Source: an uncultured Oscillospiraceae bacterium (lineage in GTDB: Bacteria > Bacillota > Clostridia > Oscillospirales > Oscillospiraceae). Taken from it: 7,133 nucleotides of DNA. A program made the position numbers and the translations under genes. Below are positions 1 to 5,436 of this stretch, piece after piece. The stretch spans positions 1 to 7,133 of the forward strand of contig CALWWH010000189.1 of the NCBI GenBank assembly GCA_944385195.1. The letters are read 5' to 3'. The notes below the pieces were generated by a model. It saw nothing but the letters and a program-made list of their open reading frames with translations. It did not search any database and was not told where the DNA came from. Within the stretch, counting starts at the first letter, position 1; each line of letters starts with the position of its first letter.

Positions 1-1373
1 TTCTTGATCTGGTTATAGATGGCAAGGCCCTGTTCCTGACCGAGCTGACGGCGCAGGGTGTTGCAGAGAATCTGCTTCTTAGAGCTGGCAATCAGCTCGC
101 GGACGCGGCTCTCATTGACCTTTGGATGGTCTGCCAGCAGTGCGGTCAGGGCGGCAGAGGCGGTGTCGCTCATGGTATAGGGCTTGGGCTCGGTGAATTT
201 TTCTGCCCGGGCGGACTTTTTCGCCGGCTTGGGTTCCGCCTTAGGCTCCTCAGAGGGGGCTTCTACGGCCCCGATTGTCTCCGGTTCGGCAACGGGAGAA
301 GCTTCTGCCTTGCTCTGTGCTGGTGATTCTGCCTTCGGCTCAGCATCCTTGCGGCTGTTGGAGCGGCGGTGGCGGTTGCGGTTGCGGGAGGGCTTGAACT
401 CAGCTACAGGCTCCTCGGCAGGGACTTCCTTCGCCGTGGTCTCCTCTACAGGAGCGGTTGCTTCGAGGGCCTCGGCCGCGACCTCTGCAATTGCAACAGT
501 GGGCTCTGCGGTGGGCTCTGCCTCAAGAATGACGGGCTTTGTCTCCTCGGCGGGAACAGCAGTGGGGACATCTTCGACGTCGGCGGGCGCCGCCTGAGTC
601 AAAGGCTTCGTGGTCCGCAGTGTTGCAAGGATGCTCTCGCTGCGGACACGGCCGCGGGCGGAATTGCTGCGGCTGCGGGACTGACTGCCAAGGACGGGCA
701 GGGGGCCGTCGGACACGGCATCGTCGGTCTTTTGCTCGACCGAGGGAGCAGATTCTTTTGCCGGGGCAGAGCTAAGCTCCGGCTGCGTTTGCGCTTCGGC
801 GACCGGCATCTGAGGCACTGGCTCAGGACTAAACGCGGCGAAGGGCGATTCTGCCGCAGGCTCAGGCATGGCAGGGGTCTCCGCAGCAAACTCCGTCTTC
901 GCTTCGACGACTGGCGCTTCAGCCTTTGGCTCCTCATTCACAGGCTCTTGCTTTGGCAGGTTCTGCTGGGACACTGGACGGGGCCGTTCGGAGGGACGAA
1001 CCCGGAAGCTGGCCTTGATGGTGTCTGTCATGCTGATTTGCAGGTTTGCATCCCGGCTGAGCCAGAAAGCGGACAGAAACTTGAAGCCATTGTCGTGGCT
1101 GACGATAAAGTAGCGCTCAGAAGCGTTGGTGGCGACCATGTAGCCCAGATAGGTGCCTAACTGATGGTCCAGGGCGTTCTTGCCGCCCACGGCGACCTCA
1201 AAATAGTCAAACTGAGCGGGGCTGGCGACGATGGCCTGATGGGCGCGGACGGTCATGCGGTTGGAGTTGGCGCTGTAGAAGAGGATCACGCGGTCCTCGG
1301 CGGTGAGGGTGGCAACGCCTTTGAGTCCCTCAGAGCCGACGTTTTCAAAGTCGATTAGATAGGTGTTGCGCAT
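1..1373 (-). CDS. PIN-like (NYN/PIN-type) nuclease with long Pro/Glu/Ala-rich linker; C-terminus cut by window edge
   Basis: The frame is open without a stop from ATG at 1373 to base 1, giving 457 codons; the 3' end lies outside the window. Residues 1-125 look like a compact PIN-like RNase domain. It begins MRNTYLIDFENVG (D8, E10, N11), then has GGKNALDHQLGTYLGY (D69) and FIVSHDNGFKFL (D94), which fits three spaced acidic residues that bind metal in PIN/NYN folds. Residues about 130-395 are a low-complexity linker rich in Pro, Glu and Ala, broken by two Arg/Ser-rich basic islands (about 230-246 and 328-342). Residues about 398-457 return to a helical, probably folded segment ending near GQEQGLAIYNQIK. 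It starts 36 nt after the coiled-coil gene stops, so the two are probably co-transcribed. A weak AAAGGA lies 12 nt upstream of the start. The PIN assignment is fairly firm; activity and substrate are inferred, with structured RNA the usual target of such domains. Confidence 0.8.
   Translation of the reverse strand, partial: MRNTYLIDFENVGSEGLKGVATLTAEDRVILFYSANSNRMTVRAHQAIVASPAQFDYFEVAVGGKNALDHQLGTYLGYMVATNASERYFIVSHDNGFKFLSAFWLSRDANLQISMTDTIKASFRVRPSERPRPVSQQNLPKQEPVNEEPKAEAPVVEAKTEFAAETPAMPEPAAESPFAAFSPEPVPQMPVAEAQTQPELSSAPAKESAPSVEQKTDDAVSDGPLPVLGSQSRSRSNSARGRVRSESILATLRTTKPLTQAAPADVEDVPTAVPAEETKPVILEAEPTAEPTVAIAEVAAEALEATAPVEETTAKEVPAEEPVAEFKPSRNRNRHRRSNSRKDAEPKAESPAQSKAEASPVAEPETIGAVEAPSEEPKAEPKPAKKSARAEKFTEPKPYTMSDTASAALTALLADHPKVNESRVRELIASSKKQILCNTLRRQLGQEQGLAIYNQIK
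498..521. repeat. 12-bp tandem duplication inside the linker of the PIN-like gene
   Basis: The block GTGGGCTCTGC occurs twice with a 12-bp period (499-509 and 511-521). On the coding strand it encodes AEPT-AEPT. It is the clearest DNA-level duplication in a linker built from many AEP/EEP/PKAE-like units, so the linker probably grows and shrinks by slippage. Confidence 0.6.
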
Positions 1374-1409
1374 GGTGATCAGGATTCCTTTCCCGGATCA
1401 CGAGTGGAA

Positions 1410-2204
1410 TCAGCGGCGCTTGACGGCGGGCTCCAGGGTCTGCACCTGAGAGGCAGCCTCCTGCAAGGCGCGAGTTAGGGTGTCTGTCAAGGACACCAGC
1501 TGTGTGGCAGCATCCTCAATGCGCTCACGCAGGGTGGCAGATTCGGCGCCGCAGCCGCTGGCAGCAGTGCACACAGCGGTCTCAATCTCAGCCAGACGGC
1601 GGTAGATGTGCCGTGCTCGGAGATAGGCGCTGCGCTCAGCGGCCTCGGCTCTGCGGTAAGCCGCCAGTTCGCGGCTGGGAGCTTCGTCGGCGCAGGGGAT
1701 TTCCTTACGCTCCATGAGTTCTGCCAGGCGGGCGGTCAGATCCAGATTTTCCTGATTCAGGTGCTCCATTCGGGCTGACTGCTCGGCAGCGGCGGCAGAC
1801 GCCGCGTCCAGCTGCGACGAAACAGCCTCGGCCTGGCGCAGCGCGTCATCCCGCTCCTGGGTGAGGGTTGCCAACTGGTCCATCAGATCAGCCCGAAGAG
1901 CGCTGAGGGTGTCGCACTGGGTTTGCAGCGCGGTATTGGCGGCACGCAGCTCGGCCTGACGGGCCTCCAAGGATGCCTTCTCTGCGTCCAGCGCTGTGCG
2001 CTCCTCATTCAGAGAGGTCTCCTGAGACCGTAGGTCGTCCTGAACCTGCCCCAATTCCCGCTGCAGCGAGGCAATCTCGTCCTGCAGCGCCTTCCGGGCG
2101 GCATCCTGCTGGCGGGCATTCTTCTCCAGAAAGCTGATGACATCAGCGCGGTTAAAGCCGTTGAGCGCGGAGCGGAAGGTCATAAATTCGTTGGAAGCGG
2201 CCAT
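1410..2204 (-). CDS. DivIVA-like coiled-coil protein (264 aa)
   Basis: Residues 7-28 (FMTFRSALNGFNRADVISFLEK) resemble the N-terminal DivIVA lipid-binding/crossover module, with the usual aromatic-rich, G[FY][ND]xxDVxxFL pattern. Residues about 30-166 are a nearly unbroken coiled coil rich in Ala, Gln, Glu and Leu. A break at KEIPCADEAPS (about 168-178) leads into a basic helix around YRRAEAAER (183-191) and a further helical tail ending AVKRR. Proteins of this type are cytoplasmic scaffolds that recruit partners to curved membranes at poles or septa. That role is inferred from the family; no transmembrane segment is visible. I chose ATG at 2204 over the in-frame GTG at 2240, because the promoter at 2249-2277 puts the transcript start near 2241, leaving no leader for the GTG. 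A weak GAGTGAT precedes the ATG. The PIN-like gene follows 36 nt downstream. Confidence 0.75.
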   Translation of the reverse strand: MAASNEFMTFRSALNGFNRADVISFLEKNARQQDAARKALQDEIASLQRELGQVQDDLRSQETSLNEERTALDAEKASLEARQAELRAANTALQTQCDTLSALRADLMDQLATLTQERDDALRQAEAVSSQLDAASAAAAEQSARMEHLNQENLDLTARLAELMERKEIPCADEAPSRELAAYRRAEAAERSAYLRARHIYRRLAEIETAVCTAASGCGAESATLRERIEDAATQLVSLTDTLTRALQEAASQVQTLEPAVKRR

Positions 2205-2248
2205 GTGTATCACTCGCAATCCATTTAGAGATTTGTACACTATTTGTT

Positions 2249-2277
2249 ATTTTACCATGAAACCTGGCGATTGGCAA
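2249..2277 (-). promoter_or_regulatory. Sigma-A-type promoter for the DivIVA-like/PIN-like unit
   Basis: Reading the minus strand, a -35 TTGCCA (2272-2277) is followed by exactly 17 bp and a -10 TAAAAT (2249-2254). The bases just before the -10 are TGG, giving an extended -10 (TGn). The predicted start near 2241 gives a leader of about 37 nt to the ATG at 2204. Confidence 0.7.
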
Positions 2278-2338
2278 GAGAAAGCGTGGATTGTAGATAT
2301 TTTACATCCTTTTTAGCATATCTTTCCTCCCAGCTGCC

Positions 2339-2391
2339 GCTGTTCCCCTGGGGGAGAGAACAGCTAAGGGCAGCGAGGGCGGCCCTTAGCT
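2339..2391 (-). other. Two overlapping hairpins after the DUF2161-type gene
   Basis: A perfect 10-bp inverted repeat (AGCTAAGGGC at 2362-2371, GCCCTTAGCT at 2382-2391) has a 10-nt loop and includes the first base of the stop triplet of the upstream gene. A second hairpin has a 7-bp stem (2339-2345 with 2358-2364) and shares bases 2362-2364 with the first, so the two stems compete for AGC. In minus-strand RNA no U-tract follows either stem, so neither is a classical intrinsic terminator for the upstream gene. On the plus strand the first stem is followed by CAAAATTTTTT, terminator-like for rightward transcription. The element probably marks the 3' end of the three-gene unit; a dispersed intergenic repeat is an alternative. 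Confidence 0.5.
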
Positions 2392-3086
2392 CAAAATTTT
2401 TTCACGATCTCTGCATACGTTTCCAATGCCAACACACCCGCTTCGCTGACGGCGTAGCGGGGCAGCTTCCCGTCGGGGTTGTCAACGCGCTCAAACCATT
2501 TAAGGGCATTGCGGGCCACAATGGCGCTGGTGTTCTCTGGGGCATCCAGCCGGCGCAGGCTGGCGACGGTCAGAGGACCGTGATCCAGCAGCAGCTGCGC
2601 CACCCGCAGCGCCTGCTCTTTGTAGAGCGTCAGAATTTTTCGATGGGCCACACCGCCGGTATTGGCGTCTCCGGTGCGGCCAAAGTGCTCCCGCAGCACA
2701 GCGCGGCGGCGCTGGGCATTGCGCCGGGGCGCTGCGGCGTCGTCGGGGTGGAGAAACACGTCCACCATAGGCACAGCTGTGCTGGTGAAGCCCACAAAGA
2801 TCAATCCCAGGCTCAGCCGGCGGCAGAGAGCTTTCATATCCGCCAGATGGGGGGCCATGTAGCCCCGCTTAGGCAGCGGCACAGCTACATATACGCTGTC
2901 TGCCAGTCGCTGGCGGTCGATGGCCTGGTAGAGCAGCTCTATGGTGAAGCCGCGTTTGAGTTCCACGACGATGAGCTCCTCACCCCGCACGGCGGTCAGG
3001 TCGCAGTCCTTGACCTCTCCCTTGACCTCGTAGCCGAGGGCCTCCAGATAGCTCTTCACCGGCCCGTATAAGTCACGCTCAAGCAT
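2391..3086 (-). CDS. DUF2161-type PD-(D/E)XK nuclease-like protein (231 aa)
   Basis: The N-terminal half reads as a restriction-endonuclease-like fold. D29 lies in DCDLTAV, ExK (E42, K44) in VVELKRG, and a helix with Q54 follows (ELLYQAIDRQ), the Q that often completes the PD-(D/E)XK active site. This arrangement matches the DUF2161/COG5482 family of predicted phosphodiesterases, whose substrate I do not know to be established. The basic PRRNAQRRRAVLREHFGR stretch (about 120-137) and a C-terminal region resembling a winged helix (VAQLLLDHGPLTVASLRRL, then NALKWFERVDN and RYAVSEAG) suggest nucleic-acid binding. The start overlaps the end of the flavoprotein gene by 8 bases, with GGAGG about 9 nt upstream inside that gene, so translation is probably coupled. 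Hairpins follow directly after the TGA. The family call is fairly sure; the cellular role is unknown. Confidence 0.8.
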   Translation of the reverse strand: MLERDLYGPVKSYLEALGYEVKGEVKDCDLTAVRGEELIVVELKRGFTIELLYQAIDRQRLADSVYVAVPLPKRGYMAPHLADMKALCRRLSLGLIFVGFTSTAVPMVDVFLHPDDAAAPRRNAQRRRAVLREHFGRTGDANTGGVAHRKILTLYKEQALRVAQLLLDHGPLTVASLRRLDAPENTSAIVARNALKWFERVDNPDGKLPRYAVSEAGVLALETYAEIVKKF

Positions 3087-4656
3087 ATCTCAGATCCTCC
3101 AGCATGGCCTCGCCTACACGAAGGCCATCGGCAGCGGCAGACATGATGCCCCCGGCGTAGCCGGCGCCCTCTCCGCAGGGATAGAGTCCCCGCAGGGTGC
3201 TCTGAAAGCCTTTGTCCCGTAGAATACGCACAGGGCTGGAACTGCGGGTCTCGGCTGCTGTCAGCAGTGCATCGGGGGAATCATAGCCGCTGAGTTTGCG
3301 GCCCAATAAGGGCAGCGCAGTTTCCAGACCGCCGCTGAGCCAATCGGGCAGGCAGCGATGCAGGTCTGTGTAAGTGACGCCGGGCTTGTAGCTGGGCAGC
3401 ACGGTTCCGGGGCCAACACTGGCACGGTGAGCCAAAAAATCCGCAACTCTTTGGCAGGGAGCGTAGTAGTTTCCCCCGCCCAGGTCGAAGGCAGCTTTTT
3501 CGATGCTCCGCTGCAGCTCGATGCCGGCCAGGGGGTGGGCAGAGCCGAATCGCTCCGTGCCGACGCTGACTAGCAGCGCACCGTTGATGTTGACCTGATC
3601 CCGCGCCAACTCGCTCATGCCGTTGGTGACCAGGTGGCCCGGCTCTGAGGCGGAGGCGACCACGGTACCGCCAGGGCAGACGCAAAAGCTGAACACGCCC
3701 CTCCCATCAGGCAGATGGCAGGCCAGTTTGTATGAGGCCGGCGGCAGCAGGTCTGCGAAGGTGCCGTATTGGCTGCGGGAAATGTCGGCTTGCAGCTGCT
3801 CAATGCGCACCCCCATGGCGAAAGCTTTCTGCTCCAGCGGGACGCCGGCGCCATGCAGCATGGCGAAGGTATCCCGGGCGCTGTGGCCAATGGCGAGACA
3901 CACGCGGTCGGCAGCGACCTGGTACTCTCCGGCGGCACTGCGCAGAACGACGGCACTTACTTGTCCTCCGCTGTGCTCAATGCCTACCAGTTGGGTCTCA
4001 AAGCGGATCTCTGCACCCAGATGCAGCAGCTCCCCGCGCAGTCTGGCGACCACTGTGCGCAGTCTATCCGTGCCCACATGGGGAGCGGCCTGATAGAGGA
4101 TCTCGCGGGGCGCACCGAAGGCGGCAAAGGTCTCCAAAATCGCTGTCTGGCGGGGGTCGTGGGTGCCGGTGTTGAGTTTTCCATCCGAGAAGGTCCCGGC
4201 GCCGCCCTCCCCAAACTGGACATTGGACTGAGGCAGCAGAATGCCGTCGTGCCAGAAGGCGGCAACGTCCTGCGTCCGCTGTTCGACGGGACGGCCCCGC
4301 TCTATGACCAAGGGGTTAGCTCCGGCACGGGCCAGGAGCAGCGCGCAGAAGAGTCCCGCAGGGCCCATACCGACGACGATAGGGCGGGTTTTGCAGTGCA
4401 CCGGTCCCTCGGGAAAACGCCAGACAGGGCGATCCCAGCGGGTGATTTTTTTGCTGTGGGCCAGGGCGCGGCGCTCGTCGCCGCAGGTACAGCGCACGGC
4501 GCAGACAATACGCACGTCAGTCTTCTTTCTGGCGTCGATGGACTGTCGCACCAGTACCAGGTCTCGCACTGGCTGGCCGCATTCCTGCGCTGCCAGGCGC
4601 AGCAAATCTCGCTCCGGCTGTCCGGGGCGCAGGGAGAGATTAGAGATCAGCAGCAT
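3079..4656 (-). CDS. COG2509-type FAD-dependent dehydrogenase (525 aa)
   Basis: This is a cytoplasmic flavoprotein of the uncharacterised COG2509 type. The N-terminal about 85 residues form a small domain containing the family-typical SIDARKK. A dinucleotide-binding motif PIVVGMGPAGLFCALLLARAG follows (GMGPAG at 96-101), ending at the acidic E of VIERG that usually holds the ribose of FAD. QFGEGGAGTFSDGKL (147-161) and the C-terminal PCGEGAGYAGGIM (493-505) are further FAD-contact signatures. Length matches the family, roughly 520-540 residues. I start it at ATG 4656: GAGGA sits just upstream, the ATG lies 7 nt after the previous stop, and MLLISNLSLRPG fits the usual N-terminus. The frame extends upstream to 4710, but that part overlaps the preceding gene and looks unrelated. 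The electron acceptor and substrate are unknown. It sits between an ArsC-like and a nuclease-like gene in one transcript. Confidence 0.88.
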   Translation of the reverse strand: MLLISNLSLRPGQPERDLLRLAAQECGQPVRDLVLVRQSIDARKKTDVRIVCAVRCTCGDERRALAHSKKITRWDRPVWRFPEGPVHCKTRPIVVGMGPAGLFCALLLARAGANPLVIERGRPVEQRTQDVAAFWHDGILLPQSNVQFGEGGAGTFSDGKLNTGTHDPRQTAILETFAAFGAPREILYQAAPHVGTDRLRTVVARLRGELLHLGAEIRFETQLVGIEHSGGQVSAVVLRSAAGEYQVAADRVCLAIGHSARDTFAMLHGAGVPLEQKAFAMGVRIEQLQADISRSQYGTFADLLPPASYKLACHLPDGRGVFSFCVCPGGTVVASASEPGHLVTNGMSELARDQVNINGALLVSVGTERFGSAHPLAGIELQRSIEKAAFDLGGGNYYAPCQRVADFLAHRASVGPGTVLPSYKPGVTYTDLHRCLPDWLSGGLETALPLLGRKLSGYDSPDALLTAAETRSSSPVRILRDKGFQSTLRGLYPCGEGAGYAGGIMSAAADGLRVGEAMLEDLRYA

Positions 4657-4663
4657 AAGTTCC

Positions 4664-5005
4664 TCATTTCCAGGTTTCCCACACGTCAGGACAGAAACCG
4701 ACGGTGGCACGCTTGCCGTTACGGACGATGGGGGTCTTCATAAGCTTGGGATGGTCATAGAGCAGGTCTTCCTTGGCCGCTTCGTCAGCCAGATGGCGGT
4801 AGAGATCTGCGTCCTCACCCTTGGCTTTGGGGTCAAAGAGTCCCTCACAACCGCCGACAGCCCGGAGCACGGAGTCAAATTCTCCGCCGGACATACCGTT
4901 TTTGATCAGATCAATGCGCTGATAGCTGATCCGCCGCTCCTTGAACCAGCGCTCAGCCTTTTTGGTGTCGAAGCACTTAGAGGTGCCGAAAATCTGAATG
5001 GCCAT
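4664..5005 (-). CDS. ArsC/Spx-type thioredoxin-fold protein ('arsenate reductase family', 113 aa)
   Basis: The protein starts MAIQIFGTSKCFDTKKAERWF, an ArsC-family first strand and helix with a single redox Cys (C11) where classical ArsC carries its catalytic Cys. KTPIVRNGK (90-98) contains the family's cis-proline and the conserved [IV]VRNGK turn, followed by ATVGFCPDVWETW. Length is normal for ArsC/Spx/YffB proteins (about 110-120). It is probably not a true arsenate reductase: the position before TP is Lys, where the plasmid R773 ArsC type has an Arg that contacts arsenate. No CxxC Spx-type redox switch is present; the other cysteines are C53 and C104. A thiol or glutathione-type reductase or a regulatory role is possible. 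The ATG at 5005 has AAAGGCGGT upstream. It is the first gene of the unit and ends 7 nt before the flavoprotein start, which suggests a redox link by context only. Confidence 0.85.
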   Translation of the reverse strand: MAIQIFGTSKCFDTKKAERWFKERRISYQRIDLIKNGMSGGEFDSVLRAVGGCEGLFDPKAKGEDADLYRHLADEAAKEDLLYDHPKLMKTPIVRNGKRATVGFCPDVWETWK

Positions 5006-5035
5006 GGCGATACCGCCTTTCGATGGTTTTTGGTT

Positions 5036-5064
5036 ATCATATCATGGCTTGCAGTGGGTGTCAA
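5036..5064 (-). promoter_or_regulatory. Near-consensus promoter for the ArsC-like/flavoprotein/DUF2161 unit
   Basis: On the minus strand a perfect -35 TTGACA (5059-5064) is followed by 17 bp and -10 TATGAT (5036-5041), one base from consensus. TGA precedes the -10, giving an extended -10. The start near 5029 would leave a leader of about 24 nt before the ATG at 5005. No further operator is obvious. Confidence 0.85.
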
Positions 5065-5071
5065 CACGCAT

Positions 5072-5105
5072 AAAAACGCCCCACGGAGTCATTCCGCGGG
5101 GCGTT
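5072..5105 (-). terminator. Rho-independent terminator of rpsU
   Basis: A 13-bp stem pairs 5075-5087 with 5093-5105. All pairs are Watson-Crick except one G-U in minus-strand RNA, and the loop is AUGAC. In RNA the stem ends in a run of five U, two of them in the stem. It lies 16 nt after the rpsU stop and just upstream of the next promoter, so it isolates rpsU from the following unit. Confidence 0.92.
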
Positions 5106-5120
5106 GTTGGCTCATGCGAA

Positions 5121-5303
5121 TCAGTAGTACTTCCGCTTGTTTTTGCGGGCGGCCTCAGACTTCTGCTTGCGCTTCAGGCTGGGACTGACATAGTGCTCTC
5201 TCTTCTTGACCTCAGCGATGACACCGGCCTTCGCACAGTTTCTCTTGAAACGCTTGAGCGCACTCTCCAGGGATTCGTTCTCTTTGACATGAACTTCAGA
5301 CAT
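5121..5303 (-). CDS. rpsU: 30S ribosomal protein S21 (60 aa)
   Basis: The translated start MSEVHVKENESLESALKRF, then KRNCAKAGVIAEVKKREHY and a basic end running through SPSLKRKQKS to KNKRKYY, is the standard S21 sequence. S21 is a small basic protein that helps the 30S subunit use mRNA start regions near the anti-Shine-Dalgarno end of 16S rRNA. ATG at 5303 is chosen because GGGAGGG lies about 9 nt upstream and the N-terminus matches the family. The frame continues upstream to 5363, but that part has no ribosome binding site. The gene has its own promoter (5385-5413) and terminator (5072-5105), so it can be expressed alone, although no terminator is seen between it and leuS. Length is normal. 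Confidence 0.97.
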   Translation of the reverse strand: MSEVHVKENESLESALKRFKRNCAKAGVIAEVKKREHYVSPSLKRKQKSEAARKNKRKYY

Positions 5304-5350
5304 TGTTGTTTCCCTCCCTCCGACGCGCCATGTAGGAGCGCTTCTGACGT

Positions 5351-5375
5351 CGCACAAGGGCATAGACCTTGCGCG
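5351..5375 (-). promoter_or_regulatory. Hairpin in the rpsU 5' leader
   Basis: A 9-bp stem pairs 5351-5359 with 5367-5375 around a 7-nt loop, with one G-U pair in RNA. It begins only a few nucleotides after the predicted start (near 5378), so it would form at the 5' end of the roughly 75-nt rpsU leader. It may protect the transcript or serve as a regulatory structure; which is unknown. I do not recognise a named ribosomal leader. Confidence 0.6.
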
Positions 5376-5384
5376 GACTTATTT

Positions 5385-5413
5385 ATTATATACGCAAACA
5401 GCTGCTTTGTCAA
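5385..5413 (-). promoter_or_regulatory. Perfect-consensus promoter of rpsU
   Basis: On the minus strand TTGACA (5408-5413) is separated by exactly 17 bp from TATAAT (5385-5390), matching the full sigma-A consensus at both hexamers. The region between the leuS stop and this -35 is only about 24 nt, with no terminator visible. The start is predicted near 5378. Confidence 0.92.
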
Positions 5414-5436
5414 GAATGGAAGTGCCCAATTGCCGA

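Noticed and set aside
369..1160. 263-codon open frame on the plus strand opposite the PIN-like gene
   Set aside because: It lies antisense to the low-complexity linker and gives Gly, Leu and Arg-rich protein without family resemblance; it is a shadow of the GC-rich codon pattern.
2202..2240. GTG start at 2240 for the DivIVA-like gene
   Set aside because: The promoter puts the transcript start at about the same base, leaving no leader for ribosome binding.
2244..3071. 275-codon plus-strand frame
   Set aside because: It runs antisense across most of the DUF2161-type gene, which has a recognisable active site, and no ribosome binding site precedes it.
4654..4710. Flavoprotein start 18 codons upstream (4710)
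   Set aside because: It overlaps the ArsC-like gene, and ATG 4656 has a ribosome site just 7 nt after that gene's stop.
3769..4743. 324-codon plus-strand frame
   Set aside because: Antisense to the flavoprotein gene, whose FAD motifs identify the true frame.
4664..5005. Genuine arsenate reductase
   Set aside because: The position before the cis-Pro turn is Lys where R773-type ArsC has Arg, and there is no arsenic-resistance neighbour; only the broad family is supported.
4241..5188. 315-codon plus-strand frame
   Set aside because: It crosses three minus-strand genes and a terminator and promoter, with no ribosome binding site and no family resemblance.
5301..5363. N-terminal extension of S21 by 20 residues (start at 5363)
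   Set aside because: It lacks a ribosome site and falls in the leader; the ATG at 5303 has a strong site and matches the family N-terminus.
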